Of a DNA stretch of 64,000 nt, positions 54,321 through 62,963 are shown piece by piece. How positions within the stretch are numbered: the first letter of the stretch is position 1; each line of letters opens with the position of its first letter. The position numbers and the translations under genes are program-made. The DNA comes from Peronospora farinosa. Taxonomy: Eukaryota > Oomycota > Peronosporomycetes > Peronosporales > Peronosporaceae. Below the pieces are notes generated by a model. It was not told the DNA's origin. It worked only from the letters and a program-made list of their open reading frames with translations, and made no database searches. Location: positions 496,001-560,000 of the forward strand of contig CANTFK010000987.1 in assembly GCA_947646735.1 (NCBI GenBank), given 5' to 3'.

Positions 54321-55865
54321 ATGACACGCAAAATTCAGCGGCATTTGATCACAATCGTCTCGTCTTCAGGCGATTTTCCCTATGCAATCGTTATTGGAGC
54401 TTGTATGGGTCTTGTAGCCGTTATTTTCATTGTTCTGGGGCTGTATTTCTACTGCAAAGAGCGAAAACGGAACAAGGAACTTGAACGGGAACCGTACGTG
54501 ACGTTGGCACCCAATTCATTCTCCAATCCATTATCTCCACGTATTGCAACAATTACCAGTCACACATCGGCTCATAATTCATCGAACGTGCAGCTTCCGT
54601 CGGTTCATAGCAGCTTCTACGTCATGACATCGCCTGGGAATTCCAGTGCACTGGTTTCTGTAGAAGTTACACCAACTGGACATTATATCTCTTCCAGTAG
54701 ATTGGAACAGCAGTCGACGCCGGTTATGGCTTTGAAGGATCAAAAACTTGACGGACAGAGCTATTTACGGAGCTACGAAGATACAGTAGATCTTAATTCG
54801 TTCGATGCGTCGGCGCGCAGTCGAGTTAATTCATTTGAAGACCATGAAAGTTATAGAAGAGCTATGGGATACAATGACAGTGCGAGAAGCAGTGCACAGA
54901 CTACCAATAGCAATAGCAATCACAATGACTCAAGTACAAGACATAGAGGTCTGTGGGAAGATCCTGCTATTGTTGCGGCACGCATTCCCATGAGTAGAAT
55001 TACGATTGGTGATGTGATTAGTCGAGGAGGATTCGGAGAGGTACTACGGGGTTTATACAAGAATCGAGATGTAGCGATCAAACGACTGCTACCAGAGACG
55101 AGAAAAGATTTGTCCAAGATTGAAGAATTTCTAGTTGAAGTAAAGCTGCAGGCGGCATTAGAGCACGAGCGTGTGGTGCGTTTTGTCGGTGTGGCTTGGG
55201 ATTCACTTACGGATCTTTGTGTTGTGTCCGAGTTTATGGACGGTGGAGATCTGCGTGCTCTGCTGGTCAAATTTGACGAAGTGGACCATCGGTCTCTGGG
55301 TTTTGATGCCGTAAAAGCTCGCATTGTGCTGGACATGGCACACGCACTCACTTATTTGCACTGTTTAGACCCTACAGTGTTACATCGTGATCTCAAGTCA
55401 AGGAATATCCTGCTAGATAAGACATTGCGCGCTAAGCTCACTGATTTCGGAGTATCTCGAGAGCGTAGTGACCGCACGATGACTGCAGGAGTGGGCACGT
55501 CGCTGTGGATGGCTCCTGAGGTAATGATGGGAGAGCGGTACGACGAAAAGGCTGATATCTTCTCCTTTGGCGTCGTGCTTAGTGAACTGGACTCGCACAA
55601 GCTCCCGTACGCATGTGCCAAGGTTACCGACACTGGACGCGTTATTCCAGATACGGCCATTCTTCAGCTTATTTCCAGTGGCAGACTTAGTGTAGGATTT
55701 ACAGCGCCAACTTCGCCAGCATTAGAAGCTATGGTGCATCTCGGTACAGCGTGTGTAGCTTTCGAACCGGAAGAACGACCCACTGCCTCTCAAGCATTGT
55801 ACCAGATGCAGCTCGTAATGCAAGCTTTTGCGCAGGAAGAAGCGGAAACGTCATACGCCTTCTAA
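54321..55865 (+). CDS. TKL kinase, membrane-anchored, no ectodomain
   Basis: Single exon, 514 aa from ATG 54321; upstream codons in the same frame start only at GTG. The N-terminus is about 20 residues, then a membrane segment (AIVIGACMGLVAVIFIVLGL, about 22-43). A Ser-rich linker (about 50-220) follows, then the kinase domain: glycine loop SRGGFGEV near 233, VAIKRLLPE, HRDLKSRN near 355, DFG near 374 and MAPEVMMGERYDEKADIFSFG. The kinase domain is close to those at 1406 and 16840, and catalytic residues are intact. It lacks both the signal peptide and the Cys-rich ectodomain of its relatives. It is convergent with the pseudokinase (194 bp). Confidence 0.92.
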   Translation: MTRKIQRHLITIVSSSGDFPYAIVIGACMGLVAVIFIVLGLYFYCKERKRNKELEREPYVTLAPNSFSNPLSPRIATITSHTSAHNSSNVQLPSVHSSFYVMTSPGNSSALVSVEVTPTGHYISSSRLEQQSTPVMALKDQKLDGQSYLRSYEDTVDLNSFDASARSRVNSFEDHESYRRAMGYNDSARSSAQTTNSNSNHNDSSTRHRGLWEDPAIVAARIPMSRITIGDVISRGGFGEVLRGLYKNRDVAIKRLLPETRKDLSKIEEFLVEVKLQAALEHERVVRFVGVAWDSLTDLCVVSEFMDGGDLRALLVKFDEVDHRSLGFDAVKARIVLDMAHALTYLHCLDPTVLHRDLKSRNILLDKTLRAKLTDFGVSRERSDRTMTAGVGTSLWMAPEVMMGERYDEKADIFSFGVVLSELDSHKLPYACAKVTDTGRVIPDTAILQLISSGRLSVGFTAPTSPALEAMVHLGTACVAFEPEERPTASQALYQMQLVMQAFAQEEAETSYAF

Positions 55866-56059
55866 GCCTCATCTACGGACGTCAAGGCAAAATTTTCTCA
55901 TACAAGCGCGCCATTGAGCAACATGTCAGCCATGTACTAGTAGTTTAACGCTAAATTCTTGTAACTATTTCACAACTCATGTCCAGTTCTTCTGAGCTTT
56001 CGAGTTGATCTCAGTCAGCAGTACTCAAACGCATAAATATTGCTGTCCATCCTTCTTGT

Positions 56060-57556
56060 TCAGTGTACTGATAAGCTTGGGTTCAGTGTTTGTAGGAGCT
56101 TGTGAAGTTCGATCGATACCTGTGCGGCTGAAGGGCGTTCGGAAGCATTTAACGCCACGCATGCCTTGCCTAGACGCACGACTACCTCAGTGATGCGAAA
56201 GTCCATCTCTGCGGGTAATGATGACCCTCGTTGTCCGTGTCTAACTCTTGCAGAGCTCGAAAAGTGCACACGGACATGCTTCGCCGCAACTTTTTCCAGT
56301 AACTCGGCACTGTCACTATGCACTCCAACTTGGCTGCTGCATCCATAAGGAAGAGTCAGAGAGTCTAGCTCGGCCAGCACCACCCCAAATGAAAACATGT
56401 CGGTTTTCGCATTGCTGCGCTCGCCTCGAAGTACCTCAGGTGCGCTCCAAAGAGCATCGAGTCGACTACGCTCTCGTCGTAACTTCTCCGTGACTCCAAT
56501 TGAGGTGGAAGCTGGCGGCACTAGAATGGTTGATGAATCAAGACTGGGCCTCCTTCGATCGATGGCTGGCTGAATGCTACTTCCTATGAAACCAGTCAAC
56601 TTCGCATTGAGTTTTGAATCAAGGAGGATATTTCGAGACCGTACGGCACTGTGAACAAGCCCTTGGGCGTGCAAGAAGCTTAATGCACTTGCTACCTGTG
56701 ACGCGAGCTTTACTTTCTGACGGCAAAACCCTCGTCGACATAAACCTCCTCTTGGTAGATCATTCTGATATTGTCGTCGATTCAAGAACGTGCGAAGGTC
56801 TCCGCCGGCCATGAATTCAGACACGATACACACGTAGATGAGCGATTTCCAAGATACACCTAAGAATGATACCATACTGGGGTGCGTCAATGACGGAGAT
56901 GATAATACCTTGACTCTAGCGAAAAAATCAATGAGGTTGTCGCGATCTCCGAGCCACTGCGGGAGTGGTTTCTTAATCGCTACAGTTTGATTCCTGTATT
57001 GACCGCGATACACCTCACTGTTTATCCCACGTGCAACGAGTTCATCGAGAAAAATTTCACTGACCGAGACGCGAACTGCTAGCACCTTTGGATGATTCCA
57101 AGACTCGCTCTCTTCCTCTTGGTTCGCCTGGAAACAAGACGCTCGTGAGCCAAACGAAATTGCCGACGACGAAAATGAGCTGGTTTCAAGACGATAGAGT
57201 TCCTGAGGATTTTCAACTTGCGAGTTTCGCATGAACGCTTCGAGGATGCGTGGTGACGGCTGAGACGAGATGCCTTTCGTTTTTCTCCACCGACGCTTGT
57301 GGCTGACAAACATGATGCAGAGCATCGCAAAAATCACAATGCCACCTCCTACAGCAATGCAAAGTTCATCGTCCGTCCAAACAGATCCATTGGAAGAAGG
57401 AGTAGACGATGAAGGAGACAAAACTTGAGTTGTTCGCTCTGGTTGTGCCGTGACATTGACGCTTCCAGCCTCAAATGTGGCAACATCTCCGACCGTCGAC
57501 CCTGCACGGAATGCAACAAAGCTCGAGATATGTTCATGCTGGGACTCGTTTGACAT
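56060..57556 (-). CDS. TKL-family pseudokinase, membrane-anchored
   Basis: Single exon, 498 aa, ATG 57556. There is an N-terminal Ser/Thr-rich outside segment without signal peptide, a membrane segment at about 66-85 (CIAVGGGIVIFAMLCIMFVS) and a linker. A full-length kinase fold follows, with key residues changed. The glycine loop is ARGINSEV, keeping only one of the glycines. The lysine remains (VAIKK). HRD has become H-S-A (VHSAVRSRN, 302-304), so the catalytic Asp is Ala. DFG has become G-F-I (KLTGFIGSS, 322-324), so the metal-binding Asp is Gly. The activation segment is long and Ser/Arg-rich, yet SAPEVLRGERSNAKTDMFSFG is kept. An open frame with a conserved fold but no catalysis points to a scaffold or regulator of the neighbouring kinases. 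Confidence 0.88.
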   Translation of the reverse strand: MSNESQHEHISSFVAFRAGSTVGDVATFEAGSVNVTAQPERTTQVLSPSSSTPSSNGSVWTDDELCIAVGGGIVIFAMLCIMFVSHKRRWRKTKGISSQPSPRILEAFMRNSQVENPQELYRLETSSFSSSAISFGSRASCFQANQEEESESWNHPKVLAVRVSVSEIFLDELVARGINSEVYRGQYRNQTVAIKKPLPQWLGDRDNLIDFFARVKVLSSPSLTHPSMVSFLGVSWKSLIYVCIVSEFMAGGDLRTFLNRRQYQNDLPRGGLCRRGFCRQKVKLASQVASALSFLHAQGLVHSAVRSRNILLDSKLNAKLTGFIGSSIQPAIDRRRPSLDSSTILVPPASTSIGVTEKLRRERSRLDALWSAPEVLRGERSNAKTDMFSFGVVLAELDSLTLPYGCSSQVGVHSDSAELLEKVAAKHVRVHFSSSARVRHGQRGSSLPAEMDFRITEVVVRLGKACVALNASERPSAAQVSIELHKLLQTLNPSLSVH

Positions 57557-57845
57557 TCTCTACTGGTAGCTCTGTACACTTGGGTCTGTCGACTAACGAA
57601 AAGTCGTAGGGTGTGCTTTCGCTCACCGCAATGGCCTCTCCGCTGCGTACCAGCCTAACAGTTAGTTTGTGCTATCAACTGGCACGTTTGTTGCCTGTAT
57701 TGCAACGAAGCAATGACTCTGAACGCCTCCATGACACCGTACTGCAATTCGCCGAGCGCCTTTACCTGCCCAACAACGGCCTTTGCTGAACGCCACGGGG
57801 GCTCCTGTCCCTTCACATCAGCGATACAGCCTCGACGCTTGGCTT

Positions 57846-58460
57846 TCAGTCGTTACGCACTTTCCGTTGACCAACTGCTTTGTACGCAATAGCAGCTTTG
57901 TTTGGCCGTATGCATACGGAGTCAAACATGTATCTAGTTCCAAAAGCATGACACTGAAAAGAATAGATGTCGGTCTTTTCAGAGTACCGTTCACGGCGCA
58001 GCACCTTAGGAGCAGTCCAGAAAAAAGTGCAAACGCCGCTGGTCATCGTTTCATCAACGCTTGTCTCGCGGTGGAGGCCGAATCGTTCATCTTGGCGTGA
58101 AGATCTTCGGTTAAAAGATTACTGAACGACCTCAAGTCGCGGTGCAGCACAGTGGTGACAAGGGAGTGCAAGTTTACCAGTGCGTTGGAATTTTCTGCTG
58201 CAGTAGCCAGCTTGTCATTCTACCATGTATTTCCTGCGATTTGATTGTGCTAAGAAGTGCACAAGAATTCCAAGTAAAGTCTTTTGTTCGACACTTGTCG
58301 TCCTGAAACGTTACTGCCTCTCATGCTTCCTTGCTCGCCGTAGGTCGAGTACGACTGCATGAAGAACGTATGATTCTCATTCTCGCGAAGGCCATCTTTC
58401 GGACAGTTATTGGCGTGACGCCAAATCACAAAGAACAAGACACCCGTCAAAATGAACACT
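57846..58460 (-). pseudogene. TKL kinase relic
   Basis: On the minus strand, 58459-58250 reads as an N-terminal membrane segment (MFILTGVLFFVIW) plus linker. About 58190-58080 reads LVNLHSLVTTVLHRDLRS, then LLTEDLHAKMND. From 58046 it reads MTSGVCTFFWTAPKVLRRER, then YSEKTDIYSF. These are the catalytic loop, the start of the DFG region and the APE/helix-F region of a kinase close to the pseudokinase upstream. The N-lobe is missing, DFG is D-S, APE is APK, and the frame shifts right after DIYSF. It is a dead tandem copy on the same strand as the pseudokinase. Confidence 0.75.
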
Positions 58461-59191
58461 CTTAACAGCAGAACAACATTGTCAGATGATGAGGCATCAT
58501 AAGGACGAGTACAAGTTGACGTCTTTTGACATCGTGGCCTCGAATGCTTCTATCTCCCAGAGCTTCACCCTCAGCTCAATATCCGCGTGCGCTCTTGAAC
58601 ACTGTTGTCCGCGACCGAAGCGGCCACTTCTCTACATGGAGCAAACAACTGAGCACTATTGAGGCACGTGCTATCATTCGTCGTTCACAAACTCTTCTGC
58701 GCCAGCAAGAGAGCTAAATAGGGTCCTCAGCCGTATCGTTGTGCTGGAATATCAGTGTAACGTTCTGAGACCACATGGGTCTGTTGCTCTTATGGAGTGA
58801 CTAGATACTCGAATATCATTACACAGAGATTCCTAGTCCTCATGTACTAGCGTTGCATATTGATTTAGTGTAGCTAATCACTTGGCACGTTGCATGTCAA
58901 ACGGAAAATTGGTGAAGTTGTCAACAAAGCCAACGAGATCGTAAAGTGCTGCGTTCAAATTTGTAGATGTTATGACAGTAAATGTAACTGACGGAGATAT
59001 TGCTTGCCGAGTATTGACCCCGCTATGGTAGCAGGATATATACTCGGACCTTCCTTGCATTGCTAACAAAGCACCAGTAGATACCAATGGGTACAAACGT
59101 GTGACTATCCATGACTGTGTTTGAACGGACATGTTGGTACCAATGAGACCACCATTTCAAAGACACTGTTGAACCCAGCCTCACTGTGTAC
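58461..59191. other. intergenic region
   Basis: Two frames (58526-58717 + and 58878-59132 -) are open, but without recognisable domains. They may be further debris of the kinase cluster. Confidence 0.35.
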
Positions 59192-59457
59192 TTAATCGTC
59201 CTGACTCTTCTTCGTCGGCTTCTGCGGATGCATGCGCAAAATGGCTTCGTTCCATTGAGTGGCGTCCTTTTCGGAAAACTGACGCTCCTTCATCTTGTCA
59301 TACTTGTACCAGGCCACACCAAGGCCGAGTGCCATTACCCACGATGCAATACTGTTATAATAGACACTGGTCCTTTAATTGTCATGAAACTAGACAAGAG
59401 GGGATTGAATAAAACGCACCGAACATTTCGCGGATTCCTCTCAAAGAACTTTGCCAT
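59192..59457 (-). CDS. 65-aa single-membrane-span micro-protein
   Basis: Two exons: 59457-59420 (MAKFFERNPRNV plus two bases) and 59351-59192. The 68-nt GT-AG intron is phase 2. The second exon gives IASWVMALGLGVAWYKYDKM, one hydrophobic segment, followed by a charged tail (KERQFSEKDATQWNEAIL, then HPQKPTKK and DD). The form (short N-terminus, one span, basic then acidic tail) is that of small subunits of mitochondrial respiratory complexes; this is inference. It is divergent from the next gene, with 288 bp between ATGs. Standard long-ORF searches miss it because neither exon alone is long. Confidence 0.75.
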
Positions 59458-59745
59458 TTTGAATTCGTATGGACCTCAGCTTTGTATTCAGGTTTTGCAA
59501 AAAGAGGTCGATAATTCCGTCATTGATCATGGGTTTGATAACTGTCATAACTGTCACTTCAACGTCTTGAACCACGTCTTCCTCGAAAAAAAAAACGTGA
59601 AAGAAGAATCTTTTTCTTCCTTTTCAATGTCTCAGAGGTTAGTCGTCGGGTCTCAATCAAGTGATTCTGTGTCCTGTCCCAAACTAGTTGAGTTTTTCAG
59701 CATGCAAAGGCAAATTCATTCGCGAAATAGCACCGTCAAAACAAG

Positions 59746-60016
59746 ATGACCACACCGTTTGAGAACCCGACCAAGATTGCCAATCAAGTAAAGAGCGGCA
59801 AGTGGACGTAAGGATTTATTTGTATGATACTGTTGTGGCTACGATAGTGTTTGGTTGGTGACGATAATGTGGGTGTTTTTTGAATGACATAGAACTCCTT
59901 TGCTCGTTGCTGCTGGAGTTGGAGCTGCAGCTTGGTATATGGTATCGAAGCGCGATATGAAAACTGCCCCACCTCCTGATCGCGACCCGCGCGCGCCACC
60001 ATCGAAGATGAAGTAG
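59746..60016 (+). CDS. 61-aa single-membrane-span micro-protein
   Basis: Two exons: 59746-59807 (MTTPFENPTKIANQVKSGKW plus two bases) and 59893-60016. The 85-nt GT-AG intron is phase 2. The second exon reads TPLLVAAGVGAAAWYMVSKR, one membrane segment, then a Pro-rich basic tail (DMKTAPPPDRDPRAPPSKMK). Its design is like that of the divergent neighbour at 59192-59457, including A-W-Y at the end of the membrane segment and the same intron phase. It is probably a small mitochondrial inner-membrane protein; the family was not recognised. Confidence 0.75.
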
Positions 60017-60790
60017 TTACAGCGCGATTGCCTGGACAAGAAACGTGTGCGTAGGGAAGTGAAGCTGTGTACATCACAAGCGGACCGTTAAACGAATTGA
60101 AATCCCATTTACTTATAGCTGTTGTTTGTGTTAGCGCATGCTTTTTATCTTGGGCATTCTGGTGTTAGCATGTTGGAACGTGCTGTCACAAGCTCTCAGT
60201 TTGACAACTTTATTTGTGCGAACATTATAGTGCTAGTTTGGTGCAGTAGCGTTGATCTATAAAGCTTTTGCTTCAGCAAGGCTGATGGCGGCGAAGCATT
60301 CGTTGCGAATGAGCCGACGAATCATCTTGCAACAAGTGCTGACCGAGCTTTCATGAGTCATAAACTCGAGGACAAGGGCCCATTAGCTGGTAAAAATTGA
60401 GCGCGATTCAATGCAAGGTCTCGCAAAGCGTAAAAGTTTGTAGTGGGATAGCCGATGCAACGTGACAATGACCCTAGGGACTCACCGTCTCAATAAGCTT
60501 TGAAATTGACACCACTCTTTAACTTGCTGCATCGTAAATATGAGAATATAGTGGCCATGCAGCGAACGTCAATTCGGGAGTGGTTGAAGATGGAGCATTC
60601 GAGCAGCTGAAGAGCTCGTTTGGTGTTCGCAAAACAGATCTGCTCGATGCTAAGCGTACTCCACAAGGAAAAAATGAATTGGTGTAAACATCACTCATTG
60701 CTGAATCCTTTGTACATGATAACAACTACAGGCTTGTACAAACAACGGCATTACAGTCGTCGACGCATCAGCTCTCATCACTCAATAAAT
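60017..60790. other. intergenic region, no gene seen
   Basis: 3' flanks of the 61-aa gene and of the monooxygenase. Nothing recognised. Confidence 0.5.
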
Positions 60791-61795
60791 CTAGTTGCGG
60801 CGACGTCGACTGCATTTCGCATGCGTGGTTGTGGTAGGAGCCTCTGTAGCAGGAGCATCCTGATTAGCGTCCGGAGTAGAAGCGTCCGGAGTAGAAGCCT
60901 CCGGAGTAGCGTCCGGAGTAGAAGCCTCCGGAGAAGAAGCTTTTGGAGTAGAAGCCTTCGAAGTAAAAGTTTCCGGAGTAGAAGTTTCCGGAGTGGAAGT
61001 TTCCGGAGTGGAAGTTTCCGGAGTAGTGGACTCTGTAGCAGGAGCATCCGGAGTAGAAGCCGAAGGCTTGTCGCCGGAGCCGTCACTATCTGCCTTCGGA
61101 GTCACCTCAGTCGTCGAAGGGGCCGTATTGGTCGTGGGGGTTGGCGAAGGCGCATTGGAGCCTGTGGTGGTCGTCAGCGTGCCTTTACCCACAGCCGCCG
61201 GCGGTTCACCGCGACCGGAGCCACCTACCAGCCACACGCAGTGAACATACACCTGCAATGGGTTGCTTTGAACCGCAATCCAGAAAATAGTGAAACGGTT
61301 AGCGTTCGCGCACTTGGACTTGTCGTACGGTATTTTGGCCGGAATATCTGGATACGTTTTCTGGCAGTCGTAGTCGAACAACAACTTGGTGTCGTCGCAC
61401 CACATCTCGCATGGTCCCGGGTGCGTAAAGCCAGTGTAAGTGATCTCCTTCGCTGGCAGCTCAGAACGGTCCGATTCTTTGAAAAAGGTCAATCCGCATT
61501 CAACGTCTATCTTGCTGCTGTAAAGCTCTTGGTAACGGGCAATGAACGCGCCCAAATTTTTCGCCTTCGTGGACTCAAAGACACGCTTAAAGAAGGCTGT
61601 CTGCGAATAGTCATGGGTGGCGACACCGTTGAGGTCCGACCACCTCGTGCTGTTGATGGTGCTGCCGTACCCGTTGCTTGCAAAGCCCGGGGGCCCCCAA
61701 TTTGCTTCGGGGTCCACGACGTAGGCGTGACCCTGCACGGTACGCAATGAGGCCAGGAAGGTGGCTCCTGTGGCGATGAGAGTAAGAAGCTGCAT
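60791..61795 (-). CDS. secreted AA17-type lytic polysaccharide monooxygenase
   Basis: Single exon, 334 aa, ATG 61795. The signal peptide (1-22, MQLLTLIATGATFLASL...QG) would be cut exactly before His23, giving HAYVVDPEANWG. An N-terminal His is the hallmark of copper monooxygenases. The second copper His is probably His125 in GFTHPGPCEMW, and aromatic FTIFWIAV follows near 168-174. The catalytic domain spans about 23-190 with at least six Cys. Oomycete proteins of this type (AA17) cleave pectin oxidatively in plant cell walls. The tail (about 195-334) is a Ser/Thr/Pro/Glu linker with S-T-P-E-T/S-T-P-E-A repeats ending in a basic R-R-R-R-N. It may be an O-glycosylated stalk. The family assignment is from motif memory, not from a search. 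Confidence 0.82.
   Translation of the reverse strand: MQLLTLIATGATFLASLRTVQGHAYVVDPEANWGPPGFASNGYGSTINSTRWSDLNGVATHDYSQTAFFKRVFESTKAKNLGAFIARYQELYSSKIDVECGLTFFKESDRSELPAKEITYTGFTHPGPCEMWCDDTKLLFDYDCQKTYPDIPAKIPYDKSKCANANRFTIFWIAVQSNPLQVYVHCVWLVGGSGRGEPPAAVGKGTLTTTTGSNAPSPTPTTNTAPSTTEVTPKADSDGSGDKPSASTPDAPATESTTPETSTPETSTPETSTPETFTSKASTPKASSPEASTPDATPEASTPDASTPDANQDAPATEAPTTTTHAKCSRRRRN
60880..61035. repeat. degenerate 12-15-bp coding minisatellite
   Basis: GGAGTAGAAGCTTCC-type units encode the STPEA/STPET tail of the monooxygenase. Confidence 0.8.
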
Positions 61796-62963
61796 GTCAA
61801 TTATCTAGTTAAAATGATACCGTGACTTTCGACCGCAAGATCGCGAATGAGGAAGTCGGACATGTTCATGGGATCCGCTACTCGGTTTGCGCATCGATTT
61901 TACATACCGATCGAAAGGATAACTTCTGCCTCATGAAAGCATGTGGTAAATCGCAAAAAAAACGGGTCAGACTAGAAGCACTTGTCGCCGCTTCGTTGCA
62001 TCGGCAGTCGGCGGCTTCTCTTCCGTGACAACAGCTGATCCGGACAACGTCGTGTCGATGCTGGTACTATTCAATGCTGAAGCCGGTGTCGTATCCGCCA
62101 TCGAATACGTGATGCTACCTGTAATTGAAAATATGTCGTGGTCTAAAACCGTTGCTGGTCATGATGTCCACTTACACACCCGAGGAACACACAGACCGCG
62201 ACCGCTGTTCGACGACAGCAGAGCACTAGTAGATTGTGCATCAGTAATATCGTCGCATTGCGAATCGTACAAGTCTTATATGACATAACTTGCCTCTCCA
62301 TCCCCAAATTTTCGCAGTCAGGGCCCAAGCCAGTCCATTTCTCATCACGGGCATCCCTCTTCGGTGGGAATTCTTCCTCGCCGAAGTCGAAGTGAGTGGA
62401 GTCATGTCTTAGGCATGCATCTTGCGCGGCCACCGGTCGTGCGGACAGTAGATCAGGGGAAGATACTATACAGGCGGCGTCCTCGCACCACGCGTCAATG
62501 CTTCGATAAACGGACAAGTCAGCTCGACGGACCACGCAAGCGGTCATAAAGGGGGCTACACCCTACGACACGTGCCATCGCTCTAACAACTGCGCAGTCG
62601 GAAAAACTCTTAGTGTTGATGAACCGACGATGGTGTGTATGGCTCATGCACGACTCGCATTCTTGCATCGTAATTTGCGATGACGCCAAGGCAGCAATTG
62701 ACCATGAGATAGATCACTAGTTACAACGCGTGATCCAAATAATGTTTGTCGATCTCACGTTTATGGCTACGATCATCGACTCTGACTGCGTTCTTAGTTG
62801 ATCCGCTCCTCAGCTTCTTGCATATCAACGATACTCGTATGAATGAGATCGGTTCGTCATTTTCTCGATTGTTTCAGCAAAGATGGCGAAGAAGTTGTGC
62901 CGCATACTTTTACTAATACTACTAGAAGTGATTGTCATCACGGACGTGCCCTTCGTCCAAAGA
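61796..62963. other. 1.2-kb intergenic region
   Basis: The longest frame is 62143-62547 on the minus strand (134 codons), with a hydrophobic patch near its C-terminus and no recognisable domain. Nothing else seen. Confidence 0.4.

Noticed and set aside
60620..61750. 376-codon plus-strand frame
   Set aside because: Antisense shadow of the monooxygenase; Ser/Arg repeats result from the minisatellite read backwards.
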